A DNA stretch of 64,000 bases from Euclidia mi (lineage: Eukaryota; Arthropoda; Insecta; Lepidoptera; Erebidae). Positions 10,258-20,987 of this stretch are shown piece by piece. A program made the translations under genes and the position numbers. The DNA is taken from NCBI GenBank assembly GCA_944739405.2, contig OX123197.2, positions 60,240,047-60,304,046 of the forward strand, written 5' to 3'. The notes under the pieces are model-generated. The model did no database searches. It was given only the letters and a program-made list of their open reading frames with translations, and was not told the DNA's origin. Every line of letters begins with the position of its first letter. Within the stretch, counting starts at the first letter, position 1.

Positions 10258-10665
10258 TGTCGCACGTGTGATTGGTTTGTAGGTGGTGAGCCAGACTCAA
10301 TCACTCGCCGATCAAAAAAGGAAGAAAATCAGGTTTTACTTACAAATGAAAACACTTTTAGAACAGTACACTTCACGATATAATTGCCTATTTATATAGG
10401 TAGATACAATGCAGCTACTTTAAAACTAAGATTTACTAATTGAGAACATGAGTAAATTCAGGGCGTGGTCCGACAAGTATATTTGGTGTTCACTGGTGTT
10501 CCGAAGGCCCGGGTCTTGATAGAAAGCTTAACTAGCCGTGAGCTGGAGCAGAGGGGCCGATTGAACAGCGTCGCACGCTTATATATGGCGTGCGGGGGCG
10601 CGCGGGCAGAGGCGCTCCCACTTTCGTTCGACGTCACAGTTCAGACGGAGGGGCACGACGTCACA
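10258..10665 (-). repeat. LTR (3' LTR in element orientation)
   Basis: It starts TGTCGCAC and ends GACGTCACA as read on the plus strand, and matches 14217-14628 nearly base for base. It contains two GACGTCAC motifs, which look like cAMP-response-type sites. Confidence 0.9.
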
Positions 10666-10680
10666 CACCCCCCTCTTTAG
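10666..10680 (-). promoter_or_regulatory. Polypurine tract
   Basis: On the minus strand this reads TAAAGAGGGGGGTG and directly abuts the LTR, as expected for the plus-strand DNA primer of an LTR element. It supports the minus orientation. Confidence 0.75.
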
Positions 10681-11924
10681 GGCAGAATTTTCCCTAGGGA
10701 AAGTTCTCTTGGCTAGCAGCTCGTTGAGGATTACCTGTAATAAAGTAGTGGAAGTGGTGTCAGTATTTTAAGTAAACAACCAAACTTACATAACTACATT
10801 AGCTATAAATATAATATATTACCCACAATACGCACGCAACAACTGCCCTATGATAAACTAACACACCCGTCATCCATAAAGCCGCCACACACTACATAAG
10901 TGCTTAGGCCATAACATAACAACAGAATATGAGAGACAACCATTAAAGGCGTGAAGCGCTTAGGGTAATACACGAGATAAAAGGGACATCATTAAGAATG
11001 AGTTACAGGTAAGAGAAGTTACGTCTAGCTCTACGAATTATTATTCTTGGGGTCGGCACCTTGACCACTAGATAAACAAAATACTAAGTTATAGTTAGGT
11101 ATGACAAACAGAATTTATACAAAAGTTAAACGGAAATAAATTCAAGTTGCAGACTACAAACTGACTACTGAATTATAAAAGAACAACAAAATACATAATT
11201 ATTTTGCTCAATTTAATTACAAAGACCACGATTGTCCAAGATAAATGAACACACTATTAAAGTAAACAATGATGAATCATAAGTTCGGTATATATCAACC
11301 AGCGCGTCACTGAGTGAGCGCGTGTGCATCGCAATAACAAACTAGATATATTTTAATTAGATAAGTACTATTTGACTGTTCCGAGTTCGCAACGCCCGGT
11401 CAATCACACACAATAATGCTTTATAAAAGTACCTATAATAACAACTCGATTATAAAATCGATACAAAATTATGAACAACAATAAAAAAACCTTCAGCACA
11501 AAGCACAGCGAAAAAAATAATACGCCGACAAAGTAGACATTAAAATAAATAGACTTCCAGAAAAGACCACAAACGAGAATCGAACTCGGCTGACAGTGAC
11601 CTTTTAACCACTGATCCACAGGGTAAAAAAAAAACAATATAATTATTTAGTTTATGGTAAGATTTTTTAAACAATGTTTAACACAACATTTGGGTACATA
11701 ACTGCGTAGAAATTTAGAAAATAGTGTATTTTACGAGAAAAAATATTTGCTACCCACAACAAAAAATATTAATTTATAGTAGACACTACTACAAACGGTA
11801 ACATAAATTAGAGAACATTCGTTTGAAAAAATAAACAATGTACCTATAGGTTATAAGTATTCTTTTTTTATTTTATGTAATTTTATGTATCTTTAAATCT
11901 TTTATATGCCATTCGCCAAGTGGT

Positions 11925-12158
11925 TTAACATTCATAACATTTAGTTTTGAAGAATTCTGCCGGTTTACGGCGAAGATTATAAAATAAACAATTGCGTTGA
12001 TGAGCCGACAACAGAGCTGAGTGTACCTTCTCGAGAATAGAAGATAAATAGTTCAACGATGCGGCATTAACTTCACATGGCTCATGCACCATATTAGAAT
12101 TGAATTCCAAGTCAATATACTGAGAACCAAAATATCCTTCAATTGAGTTTATGCACAA
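11925..12158 (-). pseudogene. Gypsy-type integrase C-terminal remnant
   Basis: This is a short minus-strand ORF of 77 codons. Its second half contains LEKVHSALLSAHQRN followed by FYNLRRKPAEF. That resembles the segment between the catalytic core and the C-terminal domain of Ty3/gypsy integrases, where a helix rich in A-H-Q-R is followed by YNLRRRP-x-F. The upstream half does not resemble the core, so only a scrap is left. Its position in the distal half of a minus-strand element agrees with pol order. The identification is by motif only and should be treated as probable. Confidence 0.5.
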
Positions 12159-12699
12159 TGTGAGGCGTAGGTGTACAATGGCGTATAATTTATATTTAGA
12201 TCATTTTATTTCAACATTAGATTTTAAAATTAGTGCCAAAAATTGTAAACATTGTTTATTATAAGAAAGATTGTGGATGTAGTAACATGCACAAAAACAA
12301 CACATTTTATTTTATCACTTTGTTATTAAAGTTTATGTAGGTATTTATGTATGTTCAACAAACATTTTAAAACAACAAATAGGCATTTGTATTGTGAAGG
12401 TATTTATGAGTATGAGCGAATACTCATCGCACGAGTTTATGTAGGTATTTTACAACGAATGCCCGCCACCTGGCAATTAGTGATTACGCGCAGACAACGC
12501 GTTAGAATAATATAACACAAAGAGTTGACCAACAGTGGGCAAAAGATACTGGGTTCCCAGTAGTGACCCAAAAAGAAAAAAAATATATTTACACATATTA
12601 TATTATTATATACACTAAGGTCAGACAGAATGACCATCATACACTAAAATTATTTAGTAAGTGTGGGTTAAAATCTTATATAAAACGACTTAACCCGCA

Positions 12700-13500
12700 T
12701 TTTTTTAAACGCACATTTTTTGTTTATTAAATCACACAATTTATTGTTATTACCTGATAGACAACAACATAAGAAGGATTACCTAGGAACCCTTTTAAAC
12801 ACCAAAAACCTTTAGTCGGAACTTGATAGTTTAAAAGGAAATGCCAAGAATCGTTAGTAGAACTTGAACATTTTAAGAACGAGTCTTCACCACGTTAGTA
12901 TTGTAGTGAAAACAGGTATAGAACAACAAAAATATCAGGTAAAAACACTAAAAGACAACAAAAATCATCGATAAATCGACGCAACCACAGCGGTCATTCA
13001 ACGATAGAACTCCAACGTTAGGCGTTGTCGGTATAAACAACAGACTCCATTACACTTTTAACCCGACAATGCCCGTTCTTCGCAGCAAGAACGGAGAAAC
13101 ATACCATTTATCTCTTGTTTAGCAAGAGCAAAAGTACCATTAGAAAATGGAAAAACAGAGCACATACATCATCAGAATCAGGTAGCAAACAGCACCCAAT
13201 CTTCTCCCATTTAGCAAGAGAAGGAGACCATTATATAAATGGCAAAACAGAGCACCATCGGAATCCGACAGCAAAAAGCATCCATGCGCATTTAGCAGCA
13301 TCCATACGCATTTAGTAGCATCCGTACAGATTTCACATAGCAAATAGGGTCAACACACGGCTAGTAGACGCCGCGTGGACTACAAAGCACTTCGAATTAT
13401 CTGGTCAAAACAGCAGAAAAAAAACAGCCGAGCAAAGGCTAGCAGAGGCTAGAATAGAATAGCCTTTCCCAAAGCTACCAACTCAGCAAACCAACAGCAA
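12700..13500 (-). repeat. Leader with imperfect direct repeats inside the LTR element
   Basis: Near 13110-13330 the plus strand holds imperfect repeats built from TTTAGCAAGAG, AAAACAGAGCA and GCATCCATACGCATTTAG blocks. In element orientation they lie in the 5' third, where gag would normally be. No gag motif is visible. Confidence 0.45.
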
Positions 13501-14200
13501 GAGAAAGAAAAATAAAATTAACTTTAGAGGTTAATTCATTGATTAATTACTTTTACAAGTAAATTATTTAGTTATTTATTATTTATGTACCTTCATTGAT
13601 GATATAAAGATGCGAGATTTTGAGCAAAGTTGTGTTGTGTAAAGCATTTATTTAAGAAAGAGTTTAGTAAAGACTTTAAAAATTTATTTAAAGCTATTTT
13701 AACAGTTTAATTTAACACAATCGCATGAGAAATATATAACAGAGAAACGAACCCATGAAGAATAATGGCAAAAAAATTATAATAAATTACACTGCATGTT
13801 TTAGTGAAAGAAAATAAAGTGCGTAATTGCGTATTGTAGGAAGAGAATATAATAAAATGTAAAATGCGTCCAAGAGAAATTGCAATTGTAGGTAGACAAA
13901 ACACGTGGCTTCGTTGAGCCGGCGCGGCGCGGCGTCGCTTGTACGCCAAGCGGCCGAGAATAAGACAGGTAATTACGTTTGATAACATTGCGCGATGCAA
14001 TTTATCTAGCATATAGTTCAATTAGACATATAATTAGTTAGAAAATACAATTAAGCAGCTTGTGGCTGACAAGAACAAAATATAGGTTACTCCTGGACGT
14101 ATTTAACACATAAAAATATATAAAAATACACAAAAATATATAAAAATACAGAAAAAAATACCACTCACCTTCGGAACACCAATTTAGCTATAAAAAGAAA

Positions 14201-14216
14201 TCCTATTGGGCGCCAA
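14201..14216 (-). promoter_or_regulatory. Primer-binding site
   Basis: On the minus strand it reads TTGGCGCCCAATAGGA, directly adjacent to the LTR. TGGCGCCC is a common tRNA-complementary start of LTR-element primer sites. Confidence 0.8.
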
Positions 14217-14628
14217 TGTCGCACGGGTGATTGGTTTTTAGGTGGTGAGCCAGATTCAATCACTCGCCGATCAAAAAAGGAAGAAAATCAGGTTTTACTT
14301 ACAAATGAAAACACTTTTAGAATAGTACACTTCACGATATAATTGCCTATTTATATAGGTAGATACAATGCAGCTACTTTAAAACTAAGATTTACTAATT
14401 GAGAACATGAGTAAATTCAGGGCGTGGTCCGACAAGTATATTTGGTGTTCACTGGTGTTCCGAAGGCCAGGGTCTTGATAGGAAGAAGACTTAACTGGCC
14501 GTGAGCTGGAGCAGAGGGGCCGATTGAACAGCGTCGCACGCTTATATATGGCGTGCGGGGGCGCGCGGGCAGAGGCGCTCCCACTTTCGTTCGACGTCAC
14601 AGTTCAGACGGAGGGGCACGACGTCACA
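14217..14628 (-). repeat. LTR (5' LTR in element orientation)
   Basis: It is the partner of 10258-10665, four bases longer because of a small indel near 14480. It is followed by the ATGT target duplication at 14629-14632. Confidence 0.9.
14541..14550 (-). promoter_or_regulatory. TATA box in LTR
   Basis: On the minus strand the sequence reads CATATATAAG in a GC-rich setting, the likely core promoter of the element. Confidence 0.5.
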
Positions 14629-14889
14629 ATGTCTTTAAATTCATTTGCCTAATAGAAAATTAACCGTATTTACACTTCTAATTTTACATAAGTCAAAATG
14701 TTCTTATTAAACTTCCGTCATCCAGTGAATAACGTATGCGTCCTCTTTTTGGACACTACACTGCTGATTCATCGCCATCGCGCTATCGCTATCCCGCTTG
14801 CACGTAAGACTCTCGCTCCGGAGCCCGAGGTCTGCGCACAACAAAGGTTGCGGCCAAACATCACTCTGTGAAAAAGTCGTAAAAAACTA

Positions 14890-15010
14890 TTTTTTTTTGT
14901 TATGATTGTAGCCGGCAAACGAGCAGACGGATCGCCTGATGGTAAGCAATTACCGCCGCCCTTGGACACAAGCAACACGACAAGAGTCACATTGCGTTTC
15001 CGCCGCTTGG
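14890..15010. repeat. Interspersed repeat with CGCCTGATGGTAAGCAATTACC block
   Basis: The GACGGATCGCCTGATGGTAA and ACCGCCGCCC blocks recur in inverted orientation at 45030-45115. This is a common lepidopteran interspersed repeat with no coding content. Confidence 0.5.
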
Positions 15011-17170
15011 AATTGGGAAAAGGGATAGAAAGAGGAGTGGGATGAGGGAGAAGGAATAGGGGATGAGGCCTCCGGCACTCTCGCTCACCGAACGGAACGC
15101 AACAGTTTAGGTACGGTTACTTTACGTCGATTTTCTTTGAGAGGGTAGTACTTCCCCAGTCGAGCCGGCCCATTCATGCTGAAATCAGCAAGGCTCTGCT
15201 ACCTGTGAGATGAGAGAATACATCATTATTAAAAACGGACTCGTACGAAAAGAGGAAGAATTTGATACATTTGTCTATGTAATTTTGTCTAACTCAGATA
15301 TTCTGCTACAGAACATTGCAAGAATTATGCATGTAAACAAGCTGTTCTCTCATCTTGCGACAAATGGCTTTGTGACCCAAAACGATCCCCATGGTTAAGT
15401 GAAGCGAGGCCATTCTTGCGATGGATGGATATGATTTCCTCCACGGAGCAGCCGTAACATTGAGGCTGATGAAGTAAATGATGTCACTAAAACATCTTAT
15501 TTGGTTTTATTAGAATGGACATCAATGTGATATACATATTTTGAGAATTTTTTTGATGTTGATGGGTAATATCGTCAGGAAAAAATGTACACATTCGGGA
15601 CAATGTATTCTGTCCATGTTTTACTTTTTTTAAATTTATTGTCGTTTATTAGGATTTATTCGATATTGGCAGAGCTTTATTAAAGTAAAGCCTTGAAGAT
15701 ACGCCTTACTTTGTGTTAGTACTGGAACACTTTTTTGTACTGCAGTTGTCAGAGAGACGGAAACTATTACGCCGTTAGCCAAAATTAACGTGAAACCATT
15801 CGGCATACAGAAAAGCATTACCGACTTATCTATATTTCTAATTAGATTAAACCGGGATTACCTTATTCACTGATCCTGGTTTACCCCTCAACTCTCATAC
15901 CTTACCATAATTATATTAAGCACGTTAATAAAATGTATGCACACTCCTTCCAAACAAAACAGAGCTAAACAATTTTATCTTTGCCAAGCTCAAGTTTTCG
16001 ACATTAAATTATTGTGGTTGCACCTCCCTCGTATAACTAATTTACCTACATCTAGAAGATCGTATAACATAAAGTTTAATTTTAAAACTGCAGCCATCCT
16101 CTAGTGAAGTATAACCTTGTATTTCACAATCAGCGTGGATATATTATATATATTGTTATGAACTTGACCAAAAAAAACCTATGTAATCCTGGGCTTTTTG
16201 CTAACTGTATACATTATTTTTAAAATATTGTTATTTATGTTAAATATATAAATGTTTTGACGTCCGAGTGTACTGAGGATCCAGTTGAAAACCAGCGCTG
16301 GGCACATGTGTCCGGCAAAATGCTGAACTGGCCTCCTATTTTTATGCGGATATATTGTAATCTCTTTTTTGTTCACATTGTCTTTTTTGTTCATGTCTTT
16401 CGTCTGATAGAAATATCTTCCTTTCTTTCTTGTATAATGTTATTTTTATGTAAAAGTAACATTATGTCGGCACTTATTTCAATGCCAAAATATTTATTCC
16501 AAATGCCTAATTTCTCCTTTCAAAAGATTAAATATTAAAACTGAAATAGCTAAGTAGTATTTTATCAAATGTTTTAATGGCTCATGCCAGTATATAAAAA
16601 GTGATAATCAATTTCAATTTATTTATTAAATCAGTTTATACACAATACATACATACACGCATCACTATCTAGTCCCAAACTAAGCAGAGATTGTACCATG
16701 GGTACTAGACGATAGGATGACATTAACTCTCAAAAATAAAACAGATTAAGAAACTAAAACCGTTTTAATAAGCTTTTTAAAAATATTAGATGACTATATT
16801 TCAAAATAAAATAAATATTCATTTCCCTCCCAAAAAATAAAACATACAAATAATAAAAATTAAAAACACAGCCCGTATTTTCATAACGGTTTATACTCGT
16901 GGCGGTATACAAAAAGTATTTATATCTATCTGGCCTAGATTTGTAATCCTTTGGGCTCGACGCCCGTCATGCACGGATCTGTTACCTAGATTGTAGATTA
17001 ATACCAGCTCTAACTATATTCGGTGAGTGTCACGGCTTTTAATTACGGAAGATTATTACTCAGAATTGTTATTAATGAGTTTTGTAAAATTTTGTTCAAC
17101 AGAGCTAGCGACGGAATACACGGACATGCTCAGGTCAGGTACTAAGATTGAAGATAAAAGCTAGCTTTTG
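15011..17170. other. Non-coding AT-rich region
   Basis: I see no supported gene. A short repeat with CTAGTCCCAAACTAAGCAGA at about 16665-16720 recurs, diverged, at 33520-33570 and 54615-54680. Confidence 0.5.
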
Positions 17171-17327
17171 CTAAATTAACCGGTATATTCAATACCTATC
17201 CGATATATTCATGGATTAGGAGGTTTGAGATACATGTTTGACATATTTTGTTTAGAGCTTGTTTCAAATATATGTATCTCAAATCTCTAAATCCATGGAT
17301 CGAATATTGAAACCCGCCGTTAATTAG
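17171..17327. mobile_element. Foldback MITE
   Basis: The two halves are imperfect inverted repeats. The left has CTAAATTAACCGG, then CATGGATT and GGTTTGAGATACAT. The right has the complements ATGTATCTCAAATC, AATCCATG and CGCCGTTAATTAG. The central loop is about 30 nt. There is no ORF. Confidence 0.6.
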
Positions 17328-17384
17328 TATTATGGTTTATGTGTCAGTCTCCGTATTCAAAATGTTAGTTATCGCTCGCTTAAT

Positions 17385-17520
17385 AATGTGCCCAGTATAT
17401 GGCAATAGGCTCGCCCCCTATTACATTGAGACCGAAACATAACTGGCAAAGTGTGGGTGTGTAATACACCTCTGCCTACCCCTTTGGGGATAAAAGGCGT
17501 GAAGTTATGTTATGTTATGT
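17385..17520 (+). mobile_element. SINE 3' fragment
   Basis: It contains the ATGGCAATAGGCTCGCCCCC and CTCTGCCTACCCCTTTGG blocks and a (TTATG)n tail, matching the 3' part of the SINE at 8985-9390. Confidence 0.6.
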
Positions 17521-17717
17521 CTCCGTGTGGTGACGGATTTAAAATACAAAGTGTCGCTACCCTACTTTATTTTATGGGTCGGCAGTATGTAGTATTATTG
17601 GAAAGAGCTTTTCTCAATAAATGGAATACGCATCACAAAAAAAAACATTTCAAATCAGTAGTTCCTAAGATTAGCGCGTTTCAAAAAAACAAAACAATTT
17701 TTCAGTTTTATAATACA

Positions 17718-17922
17718 CTAGAGGATGCCCGCGGTTACACCCGCGGTATTTAAGGCCACTGCTCCGCTCCTGTCGCTCATAGGGCGATGTTATATAGCCT
17801 CTAGCCTTCCTCGATAAATGGGCTATCTAACACTGAAAGAAATTTTTAAATCGGACCAGTAGTTCCTGAGATTAGCGCGTTCAACCAAACAAACAAACAA
17901 ACTCTTCAGCTTTATATATAAG
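17718..17922 (-). mobile_element. Helitron-like non-autonomous element, family A, copy 2
   Basis: It is the inverted copy of 8745-8945. Its 3' end, on the minus strand, has a CCGCGG-based hairpin followed by GCATCCTCTAG and then T, a Helitron-type terminus inserted before T. The AAAGCTGAAGAGTTTG start lies at about 17900-17920. Confidence 0.65.
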
Positions 17923-18040
17923 CATAAGATAGCATAGATTTTACCGAATTTTCTACTGACCAAATTTCACCCTTGTTTCTCTAATCCAAGGTTATATATC
18001 CATATGTTTATATATCCGCTCATCACCACATCATACCCCA

Positions 18041-18466
18041 TTACGATCCCGTTTTACCCCATCTTATTCTTTTGCACAAAATGCAGTGATACGGACCGGA
18101 GAAGCGTGCAGGCTCGATGAGATTATGCAGATGCCAATAATATAACGTAGATGGAGGGGTTGTTTCACTGTCACGTGTATAGGTATCCAGTTGACATGAT
18201 ACATGCTGAGTAATTTCATAAATAAGTGCATAATTATTTACCTTTAAAAGTGCTGCCAGGATGTCGTGATCAGAACGTGCGGCAAACGTCATAAACTTTC
18301 GGAGTTTTAGTGCGTATTCAATTGGCAATAATTTATTATCACTTGCTAAATTGTAAAAGAAAACATCCTGAGGACGCATACATGCTGAGCACTCCAATAA
18401 GTTCTCGAAAAGCTTGTGAAGTCTGACTACATAATTTAGCAATCCAAATCTTGGATGCTCATCTTA
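18041..18466 (-). CDS. Uncharacterised ORF or exon remnant
   Basis: An open minus-strand frame runs about 140 codons to a stop at 18041. It opens after an in-frame TAA, immediately after an AG that could be a splice acceptor near 18465. The composition looks protein-like: a leucine-rich first half (LHKLFENLLECSAC, then LPIEYALKLRKF), cysteine pairs at ECSAC and near the end CILCKRIRW, and a PARFSGPYHC segment. I do not recognise a family. It could be an exon of a host gene, a retroposed piece, or part of an unidentified transposon. Neighbours on both sides are repeats, which favours a remnant. Confidence 0.3.
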
Positions 18467-18477
18467 AGTGGGGAGTC

Positions 18478-18620
18478 AGTATAATATACTGACACTGATC
18501 TAAACCATTGAATATCACTATCGCTATGAGCTGCGGAGCTCACACGGTAGTCGCTTTGTATAAAAGCTAATATTCTGTCAAATCTGGTAGGACTAGTATT
18601 AAGTGAAGCCCAGGCTCTAA
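18478..18620 (+). mobile_element. Degenerate SINE fragment
   Basis: The blocks CTAAACCATTGAATATCACT and AAAAGCTAATATTCTGTCAA match the middle of the full-length SINE at 47484-47869. It is strongly diverged. Confidence 0.5.
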
Positions 18621-18888
18621 AATAATCATAGATACAACCAGGCTGACGTTACGACGATAATGACGAGTATGATAATTAATCTTCATTCGTTAATATATAC
18701 TAAACGAAAAAATTAAGGGATCAAAAAAACATTCAACATTTTTGGGCAATTTTCAACAAAAGGTAAAAAAGGTTTTTCCGAGCTTTTCCACATTTTTGCT
18801 CCAGAAAGTGCTTAAATTTAAAACCGAAAACAAAAAAAAAAATTGAAAATTGATGGACCGCGTGGAGGTTGCACGGTCGGATTTATGC

Positions 18889-18891
<3 letters not shown>

Positions 18892-18924
<33 letters not shown>
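18892..18924. repeat. (TG)n microsatellite
   Basis: About 16 uninterrupted TG units. ORFs reading through it are artefacts. Confidence 0.95.
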
Positions 18925-18925
<1 letters not shown>

Positions 18926-18975
18926 CTCCACCGTATTTAATTACTCCTAACTCATTCTCTGAGGATATTTTTAAT

Positions 18976-20148
18976 TTAATACCGGGTATTGCCACTCCTG
19001 TTTTCAATAACGGCTCTCAATCTTTCAGCCATGTTAATGCAGGCGGTAATTTGAGGCTGCGGAATGGTATTCCAAAGTTGCTGAAGCGCGCGTTCCAAGG
19101 CAGCTAAGTTCTGCAAATTTGGATACTCTCTGCGCAACCGACGGCCCATTATGTCCCAAACGTGCTCTTTGGGGTTGAGGTCTGGACTCATTGCTGGGTG
19201 TTGCAATAATGTGATGCCATGCTGCTCAACGAAGCGCCTGTTAATGTTGGCTGTGTGTGGACGTGCCTTATCTTGCATCAATCACGACCTCAGATGTTCT
19301 CGTCTGCGCAGAACAATGGGTCTTAAAATTTGGTCGATGTAGCGCCTAGCTGTCAAATTTTCGCGTAGAATTACCCGATTATTCCCGGTGTCCACCCCCT
19401 GCTTGTCCACCGCGGGTGGACAGAGACACAAATATTTAAAAAAATTCTCGCTGTGCACCCCTGGGGGACATCGGAAGCAGGGGGTGGACACCGGGAATAA
19501 TCAGAATTACCAAAGGTGTTTTCCAATTTCGTGAAACGCTGCCCCACACCATGACTGATCCACAGCCGTAGGCAACGACTGGACGGACAAAGTTCTGGCG
19601 AAAACGTTCTCCACGACGGCGCCAAACGAGAGGACGTCGGTCGTTACCATGCAGATTGAAACGAGACTCGTCAGTGAATGAAACATTTGTCCATTGCCTC
19701 AAGGTCCAATTCTGAAGAGCATTAGCATACGCTAAACGTTCTTGACGATGTCTCGCTGTCAACAGGGGTACACGATTAGGGTGTCGTGTTTGTAACCCAG
19801 TTTCACGAAGACGATTGATGACTGTTCGAGAGGAAATGTTTCGCACTTGATGCCGTGGTCGCTGTTGCTGTTGTCTGCGATTGGGAAAGTTTCGAGCAAC
19901 AATATTTGCATTAACATAAGGTTATCGTCGAACTTCTCTAACAATTGCCTGATCATCGAGGGTATTAGTGACTCGATGGCGACCTGGTCCGGGGTGACGA
20001 TTGTATTCTCTTGGTATCGGGCATAAGCTCAAGATTCGACGGATTGACTTACACCCATCCGGACAGCAACTGTATGTTGACTGTAACCTTTCTCAATAAG
20101 AGTTACTAACTGAGCAACTTCCACCTCCGATAAATGTCGTCTAATCAT
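18976..20148 (-). pseudogene. Tc1-like transposase, inactivated
   Basis: Tc1-type cut-and-paste transposase on the minus strand, with ATG at 20146-20148. The N-terminal helix-turn-helix region is visible but frameshifted near 19920-20040. The DDE catalytic sites are present: FTDESRF near 19665 (first Asp), MMQDKARPHTA at 19249-19281 (second Asp), and SPDLNPKEHVWD near 19155-19190 (Glu, about 34 residues on). A nonsense codon (TGA) lies just before the second Asp block, and a MITE at 19377-19501 interrupts the frame between the first and second Asp. The length and motif spacing otherwise fit the family. Terminal inverted repeats could not be defined with confidence. Confidence 0.85.
19377..19501. 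mobile_element. 125-bp MITE inserted in the Tc1-like gene
   Basis: The ends are near-perfect inverted repeats about 26 bp long: GATTATTCCCGGTGTCCACC on the left and its complement at the right edge. The host sequence AGAATTACC is present on both sides, a 9-bp target duplication. Removing the insert in thought restores the transposase frame. Its interior has no ORF. Confidence 0.85.
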
Positions 20149-20759
20149 GATTGAAAATTGAAAATTAAAAAGTAAGAAATTTTCAATTTTGACAATAAAA
20201 AATTTAAAAATATTATTTTAGTGCAAAGGGATTAGTTTTAAAAAAAAACTGTTGAATTAACGTACGCACGTAGGTCCAGAAGGCCCCCCCGTGGGATCTC
20301 CACCTTGTCGTGTGGGCTTAGTAACCGTGGATTTGATTTTCTCCCACGGTGAAGCTAAGCGGGATCCCGGGAGGGGACGCTCCACGTGGGCTTGCGTGAG
20401 GCCTGCGTAGGATGCGTCCATAGGTGCGGGTGCGGGGGATAGTTCTGTCTGTCCCTCGCAGTCGGGTGCGGTCGCGGAAGGAGAGGCGTGTCGGTGTTGG
20501 GTTGCCGCGCGCCCTATCTCCCGCGACCGAATGGGGGCGCACCATCGTTGCGTCGCGGTAGAGCCGCAGAGGAAGAGGAGATGCGGTGTTGTATTGCCGT
20601 CCTCCCTATCCTCTGCGGCCGCTGGGTGTTTTGGCGGCGGAGCCCAACATCATCATCCACCGCCAAGGGGGTTTCGTTCGGGGCCCGCCTGACCATCTGG
20701 CGGGCCAATACCCGTCGGGGGGTAGCGAGGAATGCTTAGGTGAAACCCTACCCTCCGAC

Positions 20760-20984
20760 ACATGGGTACATGAGGAGCACGGGTCGGTTTTAGTCAGTAA
20801 GAGTCTGACAGTCCACTTCGTCCTTCGCCCTGGGGGGGAATTGTTGAAGTTGTATGTCCCTAAGTCGAAACTTCAACTATTTCTAGATAGTGAATTATGG
20901 CCCGACGGAATTTCTTTTAGACGTTTTTTGTATGATACCTACAAGACAAAGGTTGGCATAATGAAGCAAATAGAGATAAAATAA
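20760..20984 (+). pseudogene. Short upstream ORF of the LINE
   Basis: A frame open to the TAA at 20982-20984, four bases before the endonuclease ATG, encodes a hydrophilic stretch including KLYVPKSKLQLFLDSELWPD and ending in KQIEIK. It may be the end of an ORF1 or a leader peptide. No zinc knuckle or RRM is visible, so the function is unknown. Confidence 0.35.
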
Positions 20985-20987
20985 ACA

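Larger units (their letters stand above)
10258..14628 (-). mobile_element. Non-autonomous LTR retrotransposon, gypsy-related
   Basis: Two direct repeats of 408 and 412 bp, both TG...CA, bound a 3.55-kb interior. The element is flanked by the 4-bp duplication ATGT (10254-10257 and 14629-14632). Three signals give the orientation: a primer-binding site (TTGGCGCCC type) abutting the right repeat, a purine tract abutting the left repeat, and a TATA box in the LTR, all on the minus strand. The interior has only one recognisable coding remnant, an integrase C-terminus at 11925-12158. The LTRs differ by about six substitutions plus a small indel, so insertion was fairly recent and movement must have relied on proteins from another element. 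Confidence 0.85.

Noticed and set aside
20318..20739. ORFs on both strands in the GC-rich LINE leader
   Set aside because: The region is a structured 5' UTR with inverted repeats; the frames show no domain and follow from high GC content.
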